Shown: positions 20,330 to 29,435 of the stretch, one piece after another
How the letters are laid out: each line of letters starts with the position of its first letter
How positions within the stretch are numbered: position 1 is the first letter of the stretch
Assembly: GCF_011193355.1 (NCBI RefSeq)
Contig: NZ_CP049780.1
Span: 6,788,634 to 6,852,633, forward strand
Length of the DNA: 64,000 bases
Direction: 5' to 3'
Source: Streptomyces sp. JB150
GTDB lineage: Bacteria; Actinomycetota; Actinomycetes; Streptomycetales; Streptomycetaceae
The notes under the pieces: generated by a model
What the model was told of the DNA's origin: nothing
The model's database searches: none
Seen by the model: only the letters and a program-made list of their open reading frames with translations
Made by a program: the position numbers and the translations under genes

Positions 20330-20605
20330 CCAAAGTGGGAGCGGAAGGCGGTCTGGCGTTCGACTTCCACTCGGCGACGGTAGAGGCACAGCCCCGGGCG
20401 ACTGCGGCTCCGAGGTTGTCGTGGCGGACCTTCACGGTAGGCAGTCCGCCCCGGGCGCTCAGAGCGTGGACGTCGCCTTCGAGAAGCGCTTGCCTGGCCG
20501 GGGCGGACACGAGATCCGTGGCTTTTCCCGAGCACGACGACCGGACGCGAACAGGCAGCAGGTCACCAGCTCCTCGGCCGGCCTCACTGTGACAAGGGCT
20601 GTTCG
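20330..20605 (-). pseudogene. IS21-family transposase (istA) relic
   Basis: Read on the minus strand across at least two frames, this stretch recreates the middle of an IS21 IstA transposase. One frame has SSCSGKATDLVSAPARQALL and GGLPTVKVRHDNLGAAVA, matching the usual SGKA...GG-P-KVRYDNL pattern. The other continues with VEVERQTAFRSHFG, matching the VESDRW-AFRSHFG pattern. Only this ~90-residue part survives, with frameshifts and no istB or terminal repeats, so it is a dead fragment. The match is to motifs I recall, not to a database search. Confidence 0.65.
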
Positions 20606-20698
20606 TCCGCCGAACGACGCGACGCGCAGGAAGCACCCATCAGTGAAGGCGCACAACACGCCCCGATGAACAAGGTGCACCGGGGTACACGGCACGCC

Positions 20699-20992
20699 AT
20701 GACGTCTACAACCGATCACGTCGTGCCCTCGCGAACCACGCGGCAACTGCGCCGGGTCCGTGCCTTCTACGCGGGAGGCGTCCTGCTGTGGGCGGTGTTG
20801 ACCGCCTGGACGGGCTGGCGGTTGCCCGGCAGCCGCCAGATGTGGGTGTCCACCCTCCTCCTGGCCGTCTTCAGCGGCCTCCTGCTCACCGCCTCCCTGT
20901 GGTTGCAGCGTCTTCGGCCCGCGAGCTCGCCCGGTCCGGTGCGCCATGCTGCGTCGCGCAAGGCGACCACCCCGCGTCAGGCACGAGCCTGA
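20699..20992 (+). CDS. Small two-helix membrane protein, unknown function
   Basis: 97 residues from the ATG at 20699 (an upstream ATG at 20666 would add 11 residues). Two hydrophobic segments, AFYAGGVLLWAVLTAWTGW and WVSTLLLAVFSGLLLTASLWL, are separated by a short loop, with basic residues at both ends. I do not recognise a family with known function. A perfect 10-bp stem hairpin overlaps the stop codon and probably ends the transcript. Confidence 0.6.
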   Translation: MTSTTDHVVPSRTTRQLRRVRAFYAGGVLLWAVLTAWTGWRLPGSRQMWVSTLLLAVFSGLLLTASLWLQRLRPASSPGPVRHAASRKATTPRQARA

Positions 20993-20996
20993 CGCG
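20973..20996 (+). terminator. Hairpin terminator overlapping the stop of the small membrane protein
   Basis: CGCGTCAGGC (20973-20982), loop ACGA, and GCCTGACGCG (20987-20996) form a perfect 10-bp stem. Confidence 0.75.
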
Positions 20997-21118
20997 CCGT
21001 CAGGCGGCCGCGTTGGCCCGCCCACCCCGTGCCGCGCCACCACGCAGCCGTCGGCGCGGCCCGCGGGACCGGGGCCGCGGCGGACAGCCCGGCCGCCTGA
21101 CCGCGTTAGCCTCGGGGG

Positions 21119-21436
21119 GTGATTACCTGCGTGGTGGAGTACGTGATCGATCCTGCGAAGATCGAGTCGTTCGAGCGTTTCGGGCGCCGCTGGATGGAGC
21201 TGGTCGACCGACACGGAGGGACCCACCACGGGTACTTCCTGCCGGCGGAGGGCGCCAGCGACAAGGCGCTCGCTCTGTTCAGCTTTCCCAGCCTCGCCGC
21301 CTACGAGGGGTACCGGGCCCTGTTCGGCAAGGATCCCGAGTTCATCGAAGCGGACCGCATCAGGGATGAAAGCGGTTGCGTCCTGCGCTACGAGCGCACC
21401 TTCATGCGCCCGCTCCTACCCGGGTCCGCCCAGTGA
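21119..21436 (+). CDS. NIPSNAP-family protein
   Basis: 105 residues, a single ferredoxin-like NIPSNAP domain: CVVEYVIDPAKIESFERFGRRW, then YFLPAEGASDKALALFSFPS and LAAYEGYRALFGKDPEF. Function is poorly defined for bacterial members, which are often linked with small-molecule binding or redox steps. GTG 21119 closely follows a TTAGCCT -10-like sequence and a G-run, so the message may be leaderless. Stands alone, just ahead of the fucose operon. Confidence 0.8.
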   Translation: MITCVVEYVIDPAKIESFERFGRRWMELVDRHGGTHHGYFLPAEGASDKALALFSFPSLAAYEGYRALFGKDPEFIEADRIRDESGCVLRYERTFMRPLLPGSAQ

Positions 21437-21547
21437 CCTGAGGCGGACATGCGTCGGAACCTCCCACTCCGGCCACACCACGACCTCCCCGAGCCGCTGT
21501 ACGCCGCATGGCGGCGGCCAGCCGCACCGGTCTGGTACACATGCGGG

Positions 21548-22891
21548 ATGACGCCCTCCACCGCACGCGTCACCGCCGTCGACACCTACGACATCCGCTT
21601 CCCCACCTCGCGCGAGCTGGACGGCTCCGACGCGATGAACCCCGACCCCGACTACTCGGCCGCCTACCTCGTGCTGCGCACCGACGCCGCAGACGGCCAC
21701 GAGGGCCACGGCTTCGCCTTCACCATCGGGCGGGGCAACGACGTCCAGGTCGCGGCGATCGAGGCCCTGCGCGCCCACGTGCTCGGACGGTCCGTCGACG
21801 CCCTGTGCGCCGACCCCGGCGCGCTCAGCCGGGACCTGGTCGGCGACAGCCAACTGCGCTGGCTGGGACCGGAGAAGGGCGTGATGCACATGGCGATCGG
21901 CGCCGTCGTCAACGCCGTCTGGGACCTCGCCGCCCGGCGCGCCGGAAAGCCGCTGTGGCGGCTGCTCGCCGACGCCGAACCCGAGTGGCTGGCCGGCCAG
22001 GTCGACTACCGGTACCTCACCGACGCCCTCACCCCCGAGGACGCCCTCGCCCTGCTGCGGCGCGGCCGCGAGGGCGCCGGCGAACGGCGGACCCGGCTGC
22101 TGGCGCGCGGCTGCCCCGCCTACACCACCTCGCCCGGCTGGCTCGGCTACGACGACGAGAAGCTGACCCGGCTCGCCCGCCGCGCCGTCGCCGACGGCTT
22201 CACCCAGATCAAGCTCAAGGTCGGCGCCGACCTCGACGACGACATCCGCCGCTGCCGCACCGCGCGCGCCGCCATCGGCCCGCACATCCGCCTGGCCGTC
22301 GACGCCAACCAGCGCTGGGACGTGGCCGAGGCGATCCGCTGGACCAGGGCACTGGCCCCGTTCGACCCGTACTGGATCGAGGAACCCACCAGCCCCGACG
22401 ACATCCTCGGCCACGCCGCGATCCGCCGCGCCGTCGCCCCCGTGCGGGTCGCCACCGGCGAGCACGCGCAGAACCGGATCATCGTCAAGCAGCTCCTCCA
22501 GGCCGGCGCCGTCGACGTCCTCCAGCTCGACGCCGCCCGCGTCGGCGGCGTCAACGAGAACCTGGGGATCCTGCTGCTCGCCGCCCGCTTCCAGGTCCCG
22601 GTCTGCCCGCACGCCGGCGGCGTCGGACTGTGCGAACTCGTCCAGCACCTGGCCATGTTCGACTACCTCGCGGTCTCCGGCACCACCGAGGACCGCGTCA
22701 TCGAGTACGTCGACCACCTCCACGACCACTTCCTCGACCCGGTGGTCATCCGGGACGGGCACTACACCGCACCCACCGCGCCCGGCTTCTCGGCCGCCCT
22801 GCGGCCCGGGTCGATCGCGCGGTACACGTTCCCCGGCGGCGCCTTCTGGGCCGCCGACCGCGCCGGACGCAGGAAGGGAGAGCCGGCATGA
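21548..22891 (+). CDS. L-fuconate dehydratase (enolase superfamily)
   Basis: 447 residues, enolase/mandelate-racemase superfamily of the L-fuconate dehydratase group. The N-terminus [29 protein letters not shown] matches that group's capping domain (positions near residues 10-40). The barrel carries the KxK base in IKLKVGAD, a metal-site aspartate in VDANQRWD, glutamates in [10 protein letters not shown] and ATGEHAQN, and the His acid in [11 protein letters not shown]. It dehydrates L-fuconate to 2-keto-3-deoxy-L-fuconate. It heads a three-gene operon whose next two starts overlap by ATGA junctions, so all three are translated together. The ATG follows a TACACAT -10-like box without a clear ribosome site, so a leaderless message is likely. 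Confidence 0.9.
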   Translation: MTPSTARVTAVDTYDIRFPTSRELDGSDAMNPDPDYSAAYLVLRTDAADGHEGHGFAFTIGRGNDVQVAAIEALRAHVLGRSVDALCADPGALSRDLVGDSQLRWLGPEKGVMHMAIGAVVNAVWDLAARRAGKPLWRLLADAEPEWLAGQVDYRYLTDALTPEDALALLRRGREGAGERRTRLLARGCPAYTTSPGWLGYDDEKLTRLARRAVADGFTQIKLKVGADLDDDIRRCRTARAAIGPHIRLAVDANQRWDVAEAIRWTRALAPFDPYWIEEPTSPDDILGHAAIRRAVAPVRVATGEHAQNRIIVKQLLQAGAVDVLQLDAARVGGVNENLGILLLAARFQVPVCPHAGGVGLCELVQHLAMFDYLAVSGTTEDRVIEYVDHLHDHFLDPVVIRDGHYTAPTAPGFSAALRPGSIARYTFPGGAFWAADRAGRRKGEPA

Positions 22892-23643
22892 GCGACTTCG
22901 AGGGCCTGCGGGCCCTGGTGACGGGCGGCGCCTCCGGCATCGGCCGGGCCACCGCCGAGCTGCTGGCCGAGCGCGGCGCCCGCGTCGCCGTCCTCGACCG
23001 GGACCCGGCGACGGTCCGCCCACCCCTCCTGGCCTACCGCGCGGACGTCACCGACGACACCGCCGTGCGCCGGGCGGTCTCGGCCGCCGCCGAGGACCTG
23101 GGCGGGCTGGACATCCTGGTCAACAACGCGGGCGTCGGCGCGCAGGGCACCGTCGAGGACAACGACGACGCCGAATGGCACCGCGTCCTCGACGTCAACG
23201 TCGTCGGCCTGGTCCGCACCGCCCGCGCCGCCCTGCCGCACCTGCGCCGCTCCGCCCACGCCGCCGTCGTCAACACCTGCTCGATCGCCGCCACCGCGGG
23301 CCTGCCGCAGCGCGCCCTGTACAGCGCGACCAAGGGCGCCGTGTACTCCCTCACCCTCGCCATGGCCGCCGACCACGTCCACGAGGGCATCCGCGTCAAC
23401 TGCGTCAACCCCGCAACCGTCGACACGCCGTGGATCGGCCGCCTCCTCGACGCCGCCGCCGACCCGGCCGCCGAACGCGCCGCCCTGGCGGCCCGCCAGC
23501 CCACCGGCCGGCTGGTCACCGCCGCCGAGGTAGCGGGCGCCATCGCCTACCTGGCGAGCCCGCTGTCCGGCGCCACCACCGGCACCGCGCTCGCCGTCGA
23601 CGGCGGCATGCACGGCCTGCGCCCGCGCCCGGCGGCCCGATGA
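22888..23643 (+). CDS. SDR-family dehydrogenase, likely 2-keto-3-deoxy-L-fuconate or L-fucose dehydrogenase
   Basis: 251 residues, classical SDR with cofactor motif [12 protein letters not shown], the serine in NTCSIAA and YSATK (Tyr and Lys of the catalytic tetrad). The acidic residue ending strand 2 (VLDRD) favours NAD over NADP. The ATG overlaps the fuconate dehydratase stop (ATGA) and follows AAGGGAG. In known non-phosphorylative L-fucose pathways, a dehydratase is followed by an SDR that oxidises 2-keto-3-deoxy-L-fuconate at C4, which is the favoured role. L-fucose dehydrogenase is the alternative, but an aldo-keto reductase next door fits that step better. Confidence 0.85.
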   Translation: MSDFEGLRALVTGGASGIGRATAELLAERGARVAVLDRDPATVRPPLLAYRADVTDDTAVRRAVSAAAEDLGGLDILVNNAGVGAQGTVEDNDDAEWHRVLDVNVVGLVRTARAALPHLRRSAHAAVVNTCSIAATAGLPQRALYSATKGAVYSLTLAMAADHVHEGIRVNCVNPATVDTPWIGRLLDAAADPAAERAALAARQPTGRLVTAAEVAGAIAYLASPLSGATTGTALAVDGGMHGLRPRPAAR

Positions 23644-24596
23644 GCGCCGCCCTCGCCTTCGGCGCCGCCGCGCTCGGCAACCTGTACACGGAGGTCACCG
23701 ACGAGCAGGCGTACGCCGCCGTGGCCGCCGCCTGGCGGCAGGGCATCCGCGCCTTCGACACCGCCCCGCACTACGGCCTCGGTCTGTCCGAACGCCGGCT
23801 CGGCGCCGCCCTGCGCGCACACCCCCGCGACGCCTACACCCTGTCCACGAAGGTCGGCCGCCGCCTGGAGCCCTGCGACGGCACCGGCGACGACCTCGCG
23901 AACGGCTTCGCGGTCCGCGCCACCCACCGCCGGGTCTGGGACTTCACCGCCGACGGCATCCGCCGCACCCTGGACGCCAGCCTGGAACGGCTCGGCGTCG
24001 ACCGCGTCGACACCGTCTACCTCCACGACCCCGACGACCACGCCGAACAGGCCTTCCGCGAGGGCTACCCGGCACTGGAGCGGCTGCGCGCCGAAGGTGT
24101 CGTCGGCGCCATCGGCGCGGGCATGAACCAGACCGCGATGCTCACCCGCTTCGTCCGCGACACCGACGTCGACGTGGTGCTGTGCGCCGGCCGCTACACC
24201 CTCCTCGACCAGAGCGCCCTCACCGACCTGCTGCCCGCGGCCGCCGACCGCGGCACGGCCGTCGTCCTCGGCGGTCCCTTCAACTCCGGGCTGCTGGCCG
24301 ACCCGAAGCCCACCGCCACCTACGACTACGCCCAGGCGCCCCCTCGGCTGCTGGAGCGCGCCCTGCGGCTGAAGGCGCTCGCCGAGGCGCACGGCACGAC
24401 CCTGCGCGCCGCCGCCCTGGCCTTCTGCGCCGCGCACCCGGCCGTCACCGCCGTCCTCGTCGGCGCCCGCTCCGCCGCCGAGGTCGACGACTGCGCCGCA
24501 CAGTTCCGCGGCCCCGTCCCGGCGGCCTTCTGGCAGGAAGCGCGCACCACCGGCCTGCTGCCCGCCGACGCACCCCTGCCCGGTGACGCCTTGTGA
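23640..24596 (+). CDS. Aldo/keto reductase, likely L-fucose (D-threo-aldose) 1-dehydrogenase
   Basis: 318 residues, AKR TIM-barrel. The catalytic residues are visible: Asp and Tyr in FDTAPHYGLGLSERRLG, Lys in STKVGR, and His in YLHDPD. The relatives with this N-terminus (FGAAALGNLY) oxidise L-fucose or other D-threo-aldoses at C1 to the lactone, the first step of the same pathway. The ATG overlaps the SDR stop (ATGA), completing an operon for L-fucose to keto-acid products; a lactonase and final hydrolase are not in the window. Downstream, at about 24602-24648, a 17-bp unit containing CCCCGTGACTGAGGA is repeated nearly three times before the convergent neighbour. Confidence 0.85.
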   Translation: MSAALAFGAAALGNLYTEVTDEQAYAAVAAAWRQGIRAFDTAPHYGLGLSERRLGAALRAHPRDAYTLSTKVGRRLEPCDGTGDDLANGFAVRATHRRVWDFTADGIRRTLDASLERLGVDRVDTVYLHDPDDHAEQAFREGYPALERLRAEGVVGAIGAGMNQTAMLTRFVRDTDVDVVLCAGRYTLLDQSALTDLLPAAADRGTAVVLGGPFNSGLLADPKPTATYDYAQAPPRLLERALRLKALAEAHGTTLRAAALAFCAAHPAVTAVLVGARSAAEVDDCAAQFRGPVPAAFWQEARTTGLLPADAPLPGDAL

Positions 24597-24748
24597 CCGG
24601 GGCGCCCCGTGACTGAGGACGCCCCGTGACTGAGGACGCCCCGTGACCGCCGACACCCCCGAGCCCGCCCGGGACCCGGGGTGATCCGGCGCCGCACGGC
24701 GAGCGCGGCCCCGCCCCACCACGTCCACGCGGGGACCACCACCCGCCC

Positions 24749-26170
24749 CTACGGCCGCCGGGCGGCCCCGGCCAGCCGGGTCGGCGGCAGGAACTCTCGG
24801 ACATAGGTACGGTGCCAGCACGCGCCGGTCTCCCGCAGCTCCCGCCAGGTGGTGTACCGGTAGCGGAACAGCCGGGCGCGGATGTGGCGGGGCGGCTCGT
24901 CGGGCGGGAAGGGGGAGCGGCGCAGCAGCCTCAGGGTGTCGCGGTCGTTCTCCAGCAGCCGCTCCACCAGCGCGCCGAACCAGGTCCCCGCGTAGGCGGG
25001 CGACAGCGCGGCGAACCACATCATCCAGTCCAGCCGCAGGTGGTAGGGCGCGAACTGGCGCGGCCAGCGCCGGGGATCGCCGGGCTTGCCCTTGAACTCG
25101 TACTCCCGCCAGTCGGAGTCCTCGCGCGGCACGGCGTCCGCGGTGCCCTCGACCACCACCTCGTACCGCACCCGGCTGACGCTGCCGAACGCGCCGTAGG
25201 TGTTGACCAGGTGGAGCGGGTCGAAGGACCGGTTCATGACCTGGCGGCGGGAGACCATGTTCGCGACGGGCCGATAGCTCAGGAACAGCAGCAGCGCGGC
25301 CACCGCGAGCACCACCACCACGTACCAGGGCGGGGCGTCCGGCACGGGCGGCGGGTCGGCGGGGAACCGCACCGCGGACAGGGCCAGCACGATGGTGATC
25401 CAGTTGAGCCAGGAGAAGTTGCCGGACAGCACCAGCCACAGCTGGGTGACGATCATCAGCGCGGCGGCGGCCGAGGCGACCGGCTGCGGAGCGAAAAGGA
25501 GGAAGGGCACGGCCAGCTGGGTGACGTGGTTGGCGGCCACCTCCACCCGGTGCAGGGGCTTGGGCAGATGGTGGAAGAACCAGCTCAGCGGGCCCGGCAT
25601 CGGCTGGGTCTCGTGGTGGTGGTCCAGGCAGGTCAGCTTCCGCCAGCAGGCGTCGCCGCGCAGCTTGATCAGGCCCGCGCCGAACTCGACCCGGAACAGG
25701 ATCCAGCGCAGCAGGAACAGCACCACGACCGGCGGGGCCACCTCGTCGTTGCCGAGGAACACCGCGAGGAACCCGGTCTCCAGCAGCAGCGACTCCCAGC
25801 CGAAGCCGTACCACGTCTGGCCGACGTTGACGATCGACAGGTACAGCGCCCACGGCACCAGCCACAGCAGCATCGCCGCCCACAGCGGCAGCAGCCCGTC
25901 GACGCCCGCGAGGAGCGCCGCCGAGACCGTGACGCCCGTCCAGGCGCAGGCCGCGAAGAAGCGGTCCGAGTAGTGCAGCTGGAACAGGCTGGGCGCCTGC
26001 CGGAACGGCACCCGCGCGACATAGCGGGGGATCGGCAGCATCCCGCGCGAGCCGAGCAGCGCCCGGAACTGCAGGGCGGCGGTCAGGAACGCGACCAGGT
26101 AGACGGCGGCCAGCGCCCGCTGGAAGACCAGCCGGCTCAGCCAGTAGTCGGATGCGGTGAACCAGTCCAC
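24749..26170 (-). CDS. Lipase maturation factor family membrane protein
   Basis: 473 residues with about eight membrane segments. It begins VDWFTASDYWLSRLVFQRALA, matches the LMF pattern GSRGMLPI, and has the soluble C-terminal half with YEFKGKPGDPRRWPRQFAPYHLRLDWMMWFAAL typical of LMF1/2. In animals LMF1 helps fold lipases in the ER; the bacterial role is unknown. GTG 26170 has GAGGAG upstream, and the long N-terminal extension of the open frame lacks family similarity. Divergent from the PAS/GAF/phosphatase gene, 181 bp apart; no lipase gene is adjacent. Confidence 0.85.
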   Translation of the reverse strand: MDWFTASDYWLSRLVFQRALAAVYLVAFLTAALQFRALLGSRGMLPIPRYVARVPFRQAPSLFQLHYSDRFFAACAWTGVTVSAALLAGVDGLLPLWAAMLLWLVPWALYLSIVNVGQTWYGFGWESLLLETGFLAVFLGNDEVAPPVVVLFLLRWILFRVEFGAGLIKLRGDACWRKLTCLDHHHETQPMPGPLSWFFHHLPKPLHRVEVAANHVTQLAVPFLLFAPQPVASAAAALMIVTQLWLVLSGNFSWLNWITIVLALSAVRFPADPPPVPDAPPWYVVVVLAVAALLLFLSYRPVANMVSRRQVMNRSFDPLHLVNTYGAFGSVSRVRYEVVVEGTADAVPREDSDWREYEFKGKPGDPRRWPRQFAPYHLRLDWMMWFAALSPAYAGTWFGALVERLLENDRDTLRLLRRSPFPPDEPPRHIRARLFRYRYTTWRELRETGACWHRTYVREFLPPTRLAGAARRP

Positions 26171-26351
26171 GGCCGTTGCACTCCTCTCCCTCCATTCTGG
26201 TGCCGCACCGCGCAAGGTGACCGTCCGTGATCGTGCCCTCCGCCTGCGTGGCCCGAGCGAGTGAAGCAGACATGGGAGCGGGTTGCCCAAGTTGAGCGGC
26301 AAAGTGGTCACAGAAGTCGAAGAATCGGTCGAATACTGGCAAGGTGGGCGC

Positions 26352-28448
26352 ATGGTTGATCGGGGAGCGAGTGCGCTGTCACTCCCGGACGACTGGCCCG
26401 CCCACCCGGACCCGATCCTGGCGCTCAACCGCATGGGCAGCTTCGACTGGGACCTGGACACCGGTCTGTTCCACATGGACGCCCAGGCCCACGAGGTCTT
26501 CGACCTGCGCCCGGACGAGTACGACGGCCACCCGGAGTCACTGTCCGCCCGGGTCCCGACGGACGAGGCGCTCCGCCTGGACGCCCTCGTCACCCAGGCC
26601 ATCAAGGACGGCAGCGAGAACTACGGGGCCTACTTCCGGATGCGCTGCCGCGACGGCAGCCTGCGCTGGACCCACACCCAGGGCTACATCCGGCGCGACG
26701 GGACGGGCCGCCCGCGCCGGATCATCGGCATCGTCCGCGACGCCACCCGGGAGCTGCGCGAGATCGAGGCGCGCGGCGCCCGGCGCGGCTCCGCGGACCC
26801 CCGGCAGGACCAGGGCAGTGTCGTCCAGGCCACCACCGCCGCCCTCGCCCACGCCCGTACCGTCCAGGACGTCATCGACGTGCTCAAGGACTCCGACGGC
26901 GTCACCCACCTGGGCGCGGCCAGCCTGGTGATGGGCCTGATCGAGGCCGGCCGCATCCGGCTGATCGCCGAGGGCCCCAAGGGCAGCCGGGTACCCGGCA
27001 CCGAGGTCACCCGGATCGACGAGTCGTACCCGATGAGCGAGGTCGTCCGCACCCTCAGCCCCCGCTTCATCGAGTCACCCGAGGAGTTCGCGGCCGGCTA
27101 CCCCCTCCTGTGGCCGCACATCACCGACCTCGCCATCACCTCCGCCGCCTATCTGCCGCTCATCGTCCAGGCCCGCCCCATTGGCGCCATGGGCCTGCTC
27201 TACGACGACCGGCACGGCTTCACCCCCGAGGAACGCGACATCCTCGTCGCGCTCGGCAGCAGCATCGCGCAGAGCCTGCAGCGGGCCATGTTCTACGAGC
27301 AGGAGAAGGACCTCGCCACCGGCCTCCAGCAGGCCATGCTGCCGCGCACCATCCCCAGCGTGCCCGGCGCCGACGTCGCCGTGCGCTACCGCTCCGGCAG
27401 CGCCACCGGCACCCTCGGCCGGGACATCGGCGGCGACTGGTACGACCTGATCCCGCTGCCCGGCGGCCGGGTCGGCGCCGTCATCGGCGACGTCCAGGGC
27501 CACGACACCCACGCCGCCGCCGTCATGGGCCAGCTGCGGATCGTGCTGCGCGCCTACGCCGCCGAGGGCCACACCCCCGCCACCGTCATGGCCCGCGCCT
27601 CCGTCTTCCTGCACGAACTGGACACCGACCGCTTCGCCACCTGCCTGTACGCGGAAGCCGACCTCGCCACCGGAGTGGTCCAGGTGGTGCGCGCCGGACA
27701 CATCGATCCGCTGCTGCGGTCCGCCGACGGCAGCTGCCGCCGGGTCACCGTGGAGGGCGGCCTGCCGCTCGGCCTGTCCGCCGAGTTCGGCAGCCTCGAC
27801 TATCCCGTCGGCACCCTCGAACTCGACCCCGGCCACACCCTGCTGCTGCTCACCGACGGCCTCGTCGAGACGCCCGGCGCCGACCTCGACGACGGTATGC
27901 GGGCCCTCACCGAAGTGATCGCCTCCGGACCCCCGGACGTCTGGAAACTCGCCGACCGGCTGATCGAGGCGGCCGAGGAACGCGGCGGCGACGACGACGT
28001 GGCCCTGCTCCTGCTGCGCCGCCGCGGCTTGGACACCCCACAGGCCGGCGGCCGCCTCCAGCAGCACGTCGCCCCCGGCGACCCCGAGGCCCTCACCGGC
28101 GCCCGGCACATGATCCGCTCCGCCGCCCGCGCCTGGGGCGCCGGGGACCGCGCCGACGAGATCGAACTCGTCGCCGACGAGCTGATCACCAACGCCCTGA
28201 TGCACACCGAGGGCGCCGCGATCGTCACCCTCAGGGCCCTCGCCGGCCCCGAACGCCGGCTGCGCGTCGAGGTCGAGGACTCCTCCAGCGCCCTGCCGCG
28301 CCGCCGCGAGGCCGGCGACTCCGGGGTCTCGGGGCGCGGCCTGCTCCTGGTCGACCTGCTCAGCGAGGTGTGGGGCGTGGAGGCGCGGGGCGGCGGCAAG
28401 TGCGTGTGGTGCGAGTTCACCGTGCCGGACCACACCGGGGACGGCTGA
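26352..28448 (+). CDS. PAS-GAF-SpoIIE phosphatase with C-terminal anti-sigma-type kinase domain
   Basis: About 698 residues. Order: a PAS domain (roughly 20-130, with SFDWDLDTGLFHMDAQ), a GAF domain (about 165-325), a PP2C/SpoIIE serine phosphatase (about 330-550, with metal-site motifs DIGGDWYDLIPL and GDVQGHDTHAAAVM), and a GHKL ATPase domain of the RsbW type (about 570-690, ELVADELITNALMHTEG and SGRGLLLVDLL). Such proteins act on anti-sigma antagonists to switch stress sigma factors, and are expanded in Streptomyces. The start is uncertain: ATG 26352 has AAGGTGG 4-5 bp upstream; GTG 26304 and TTG 26283 are longer options in the same frame. Confidence 0.88.
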   Translation: MVDRGASALSLPDDWPAHPDPILALNRMGSFDWDLDTGLFHMDAQAHEVFDLRPDEYDGHPESLSARVPTDEALRLDALVTQAIKDGSENYGAYFRMRCRDGSLRWTHTQGYIRRDGTGRPRRIIGIVRDATRELREIEARGARRGSADPRQDQGSVVQATTAALAHARTVQDVIDVLKDSDGVTHLGAASLVMGLIEAGRIRLIAEGPKGSRVPGTEVTRIDESYPMSEVVRTLSPRFIESPEEFAAGYPLLWPHITDLAITSAAYLPLIVQARPIGAMGLLYDDRHGFTPEERDILVALGSSIAQSLQRAMFYEQEKDLATGLQQAMLPRTIPSVPGADVAVRYRSGSATGTLGRDIGGDWYDLIPLPGGRVGAVIGDVQGHDTHAAAVMGQLRIVLRAYAAEGHTPATVMARASVFLHELDTDRFATCLYAEADLATGVVQVVRAGHIDPLLRSADGSCRRVTVEGGLPLGLSAEFGSLDYPVGTLELDPGHTLLLLTDGLVETPGADLDDGMRALTEVIASGPPDVWKLADRLIEAAEERGGDDDVALLLLRRRGLDTPQAGGRLQQHVAPGDPEALTGARHMIRSAARAWGAGDRADEIELVADELITNALMHTEGAAIVTLRALAGPERRLRVEVEDSSSALPRRREAGDSGVSGRGLLLVDLLSEVWGVEARGGGKCVWCEFTVPDHTGDG

Positions 28449-28509
28449 GCGGGAGGGGGGAGGGGCCGGTCCGGGTGAGGCCGTCGGTGCCGGGTGGCAG
28501 TCTGGACGT

Positions 28510-29373
28510 ATGCCGGAACTCCCCGAGGTCGAAGCGCTGAAGGACTTCCTGACCGAGCACCTGGTGGGACACGAGATCGTCCGGGTGCTGCCGGTCGCGA
28601 TCAGCGTCCTCAAGACGTACGACCCTCCGCTCACCGCCGTCGAGGGCCACGAGGTCACCGCCGTGCTTCGGTACGGCAAGTTCCTCGCCCTCGCCACGGA
28701 CGGCGGCCCGCACCTGGTCACCCACCTGGCCCGCGCGGGCTGGCTCCAGTGGAAGGACAGCCTGCCCGGCGCCCCGCCTCGCCCCGGCAAGGGCCCCCTC
28801 GCCCTGCGGGTCGCCCTGGAGAACGGCGCCGGCTTCGACCTGACCGAGGCCGGCACCCAGAAGCGGCTCGCGGTGTACGTCGTCCACGACCCCCGCGAGG
28901 TCCCCGGCGTGGCCCGGCTCGGCCCCGACCCGCTCGCCGACGACTTCGACGAGGCCCGCCTCGCCGCCCTGCTGTCCGGCGAGCGGCGGCAGCTGAAGGG
29001 CGCCCTGCGCGACCAGAGCCTGATCGCCGGCGTGGGCAACGCCTACAGCGACGAGATCCTGCACGCCGCGAAGATGTCCCCGTTCAAGCTGGCCGCGTCG
29101 CTCGGCCCGGAGGAGACCAGCCGGCTCTACGAGGCGCTGCGCACCACCCTCACCGAGGCCGTCGAGCGCTCCCGGGGCCTGGCCGCCGGACGGCTGAAGA
29201 CCGAGAAGAAGAGCGGCCTGCGGGTCCACGGCCGCACCGGCGAGCCCTGCCCCGTGTGCGGGGACACCATCCGCGAGGTCTCCTTCAGCGACTCCTCGCT
29301 CCAGTACTGCCCGACCTGCCAGACGGGTGGCAAGCCGCTCGCGGACCGAAGGCTGTCCCGGCTGCTGAAGTAG
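28510..29373 (+). CDS. Fpg/Nei-family DNA glycosylase
   Basis: 287 residues. After methionine removal the N-terminus is PELPEVEAL, with Pro1 the lyase nucleophile and Glu2 the acid; the helix-two-turn-helix has LIAGVGNAYSDEIL; and the C-terminal zinc finger is CPVCGDTIREVSFSDSSLQYCPTCQ-like (CxxC...CxxC, near residues 252-275). It removes oxidised bases and nicks the strand in base-excision repair. Its sequence resembles the actinobacterial Nei-type group, but Fpg versus Nei substrate range cannot be told by eye. A CAGTCTGGAC stretch just before the ATG suggests a leaderless or near-leaderless start. Confidence 0.9.
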   Translation: MPELPEVEALKDFLTEHLVGHEIVRVLPVAISVLKTYDPPLTAVEGHEVTAVLRYGKFLALATDGGPHLVTHLARAGWLQWKDSLPGAPPRPGKGPLALRVALENGAGFDLTEAGTQKRLAVYVVHDPREVPGVARLGPDPLADDFDEARLAALLSGERRQLKGALRDQSLIAGVGNAYSDEILHAAKMSPFKLAASLGPEETSRLYEALRTTLTEAVERSRGLAAGRLKTEKKSGLRVHGRTGEPCPVCGDTIREVSFSDSSLQYCPTCQTGGKPLADRRLSRLLK

Positions 29374-29374
29374 G

Positions 29375-29414
29375 CGCCGCGCGTGCGCACGCAACGCCGG
29401 CACGGCACGCGGCG
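29375..29414. terminator. Hairpin between nei-like gene and convergent phosphatase gene
   Basis: CGCCGCGCGTGC (29375-29386) can pair with GGCACGCGGCG (29404-29414) with one bulge, between two convergent stops. Confidence 0.45.
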
Positions 29415-29435
29415 GGCGGGTGGGCACGGTCCGGC

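Noticed and set aside
20459..21229. 256-codon minus-strand frame
   Set aside because: Covers the membrane protein and IS21 relic in reverse; composition is non-coding.
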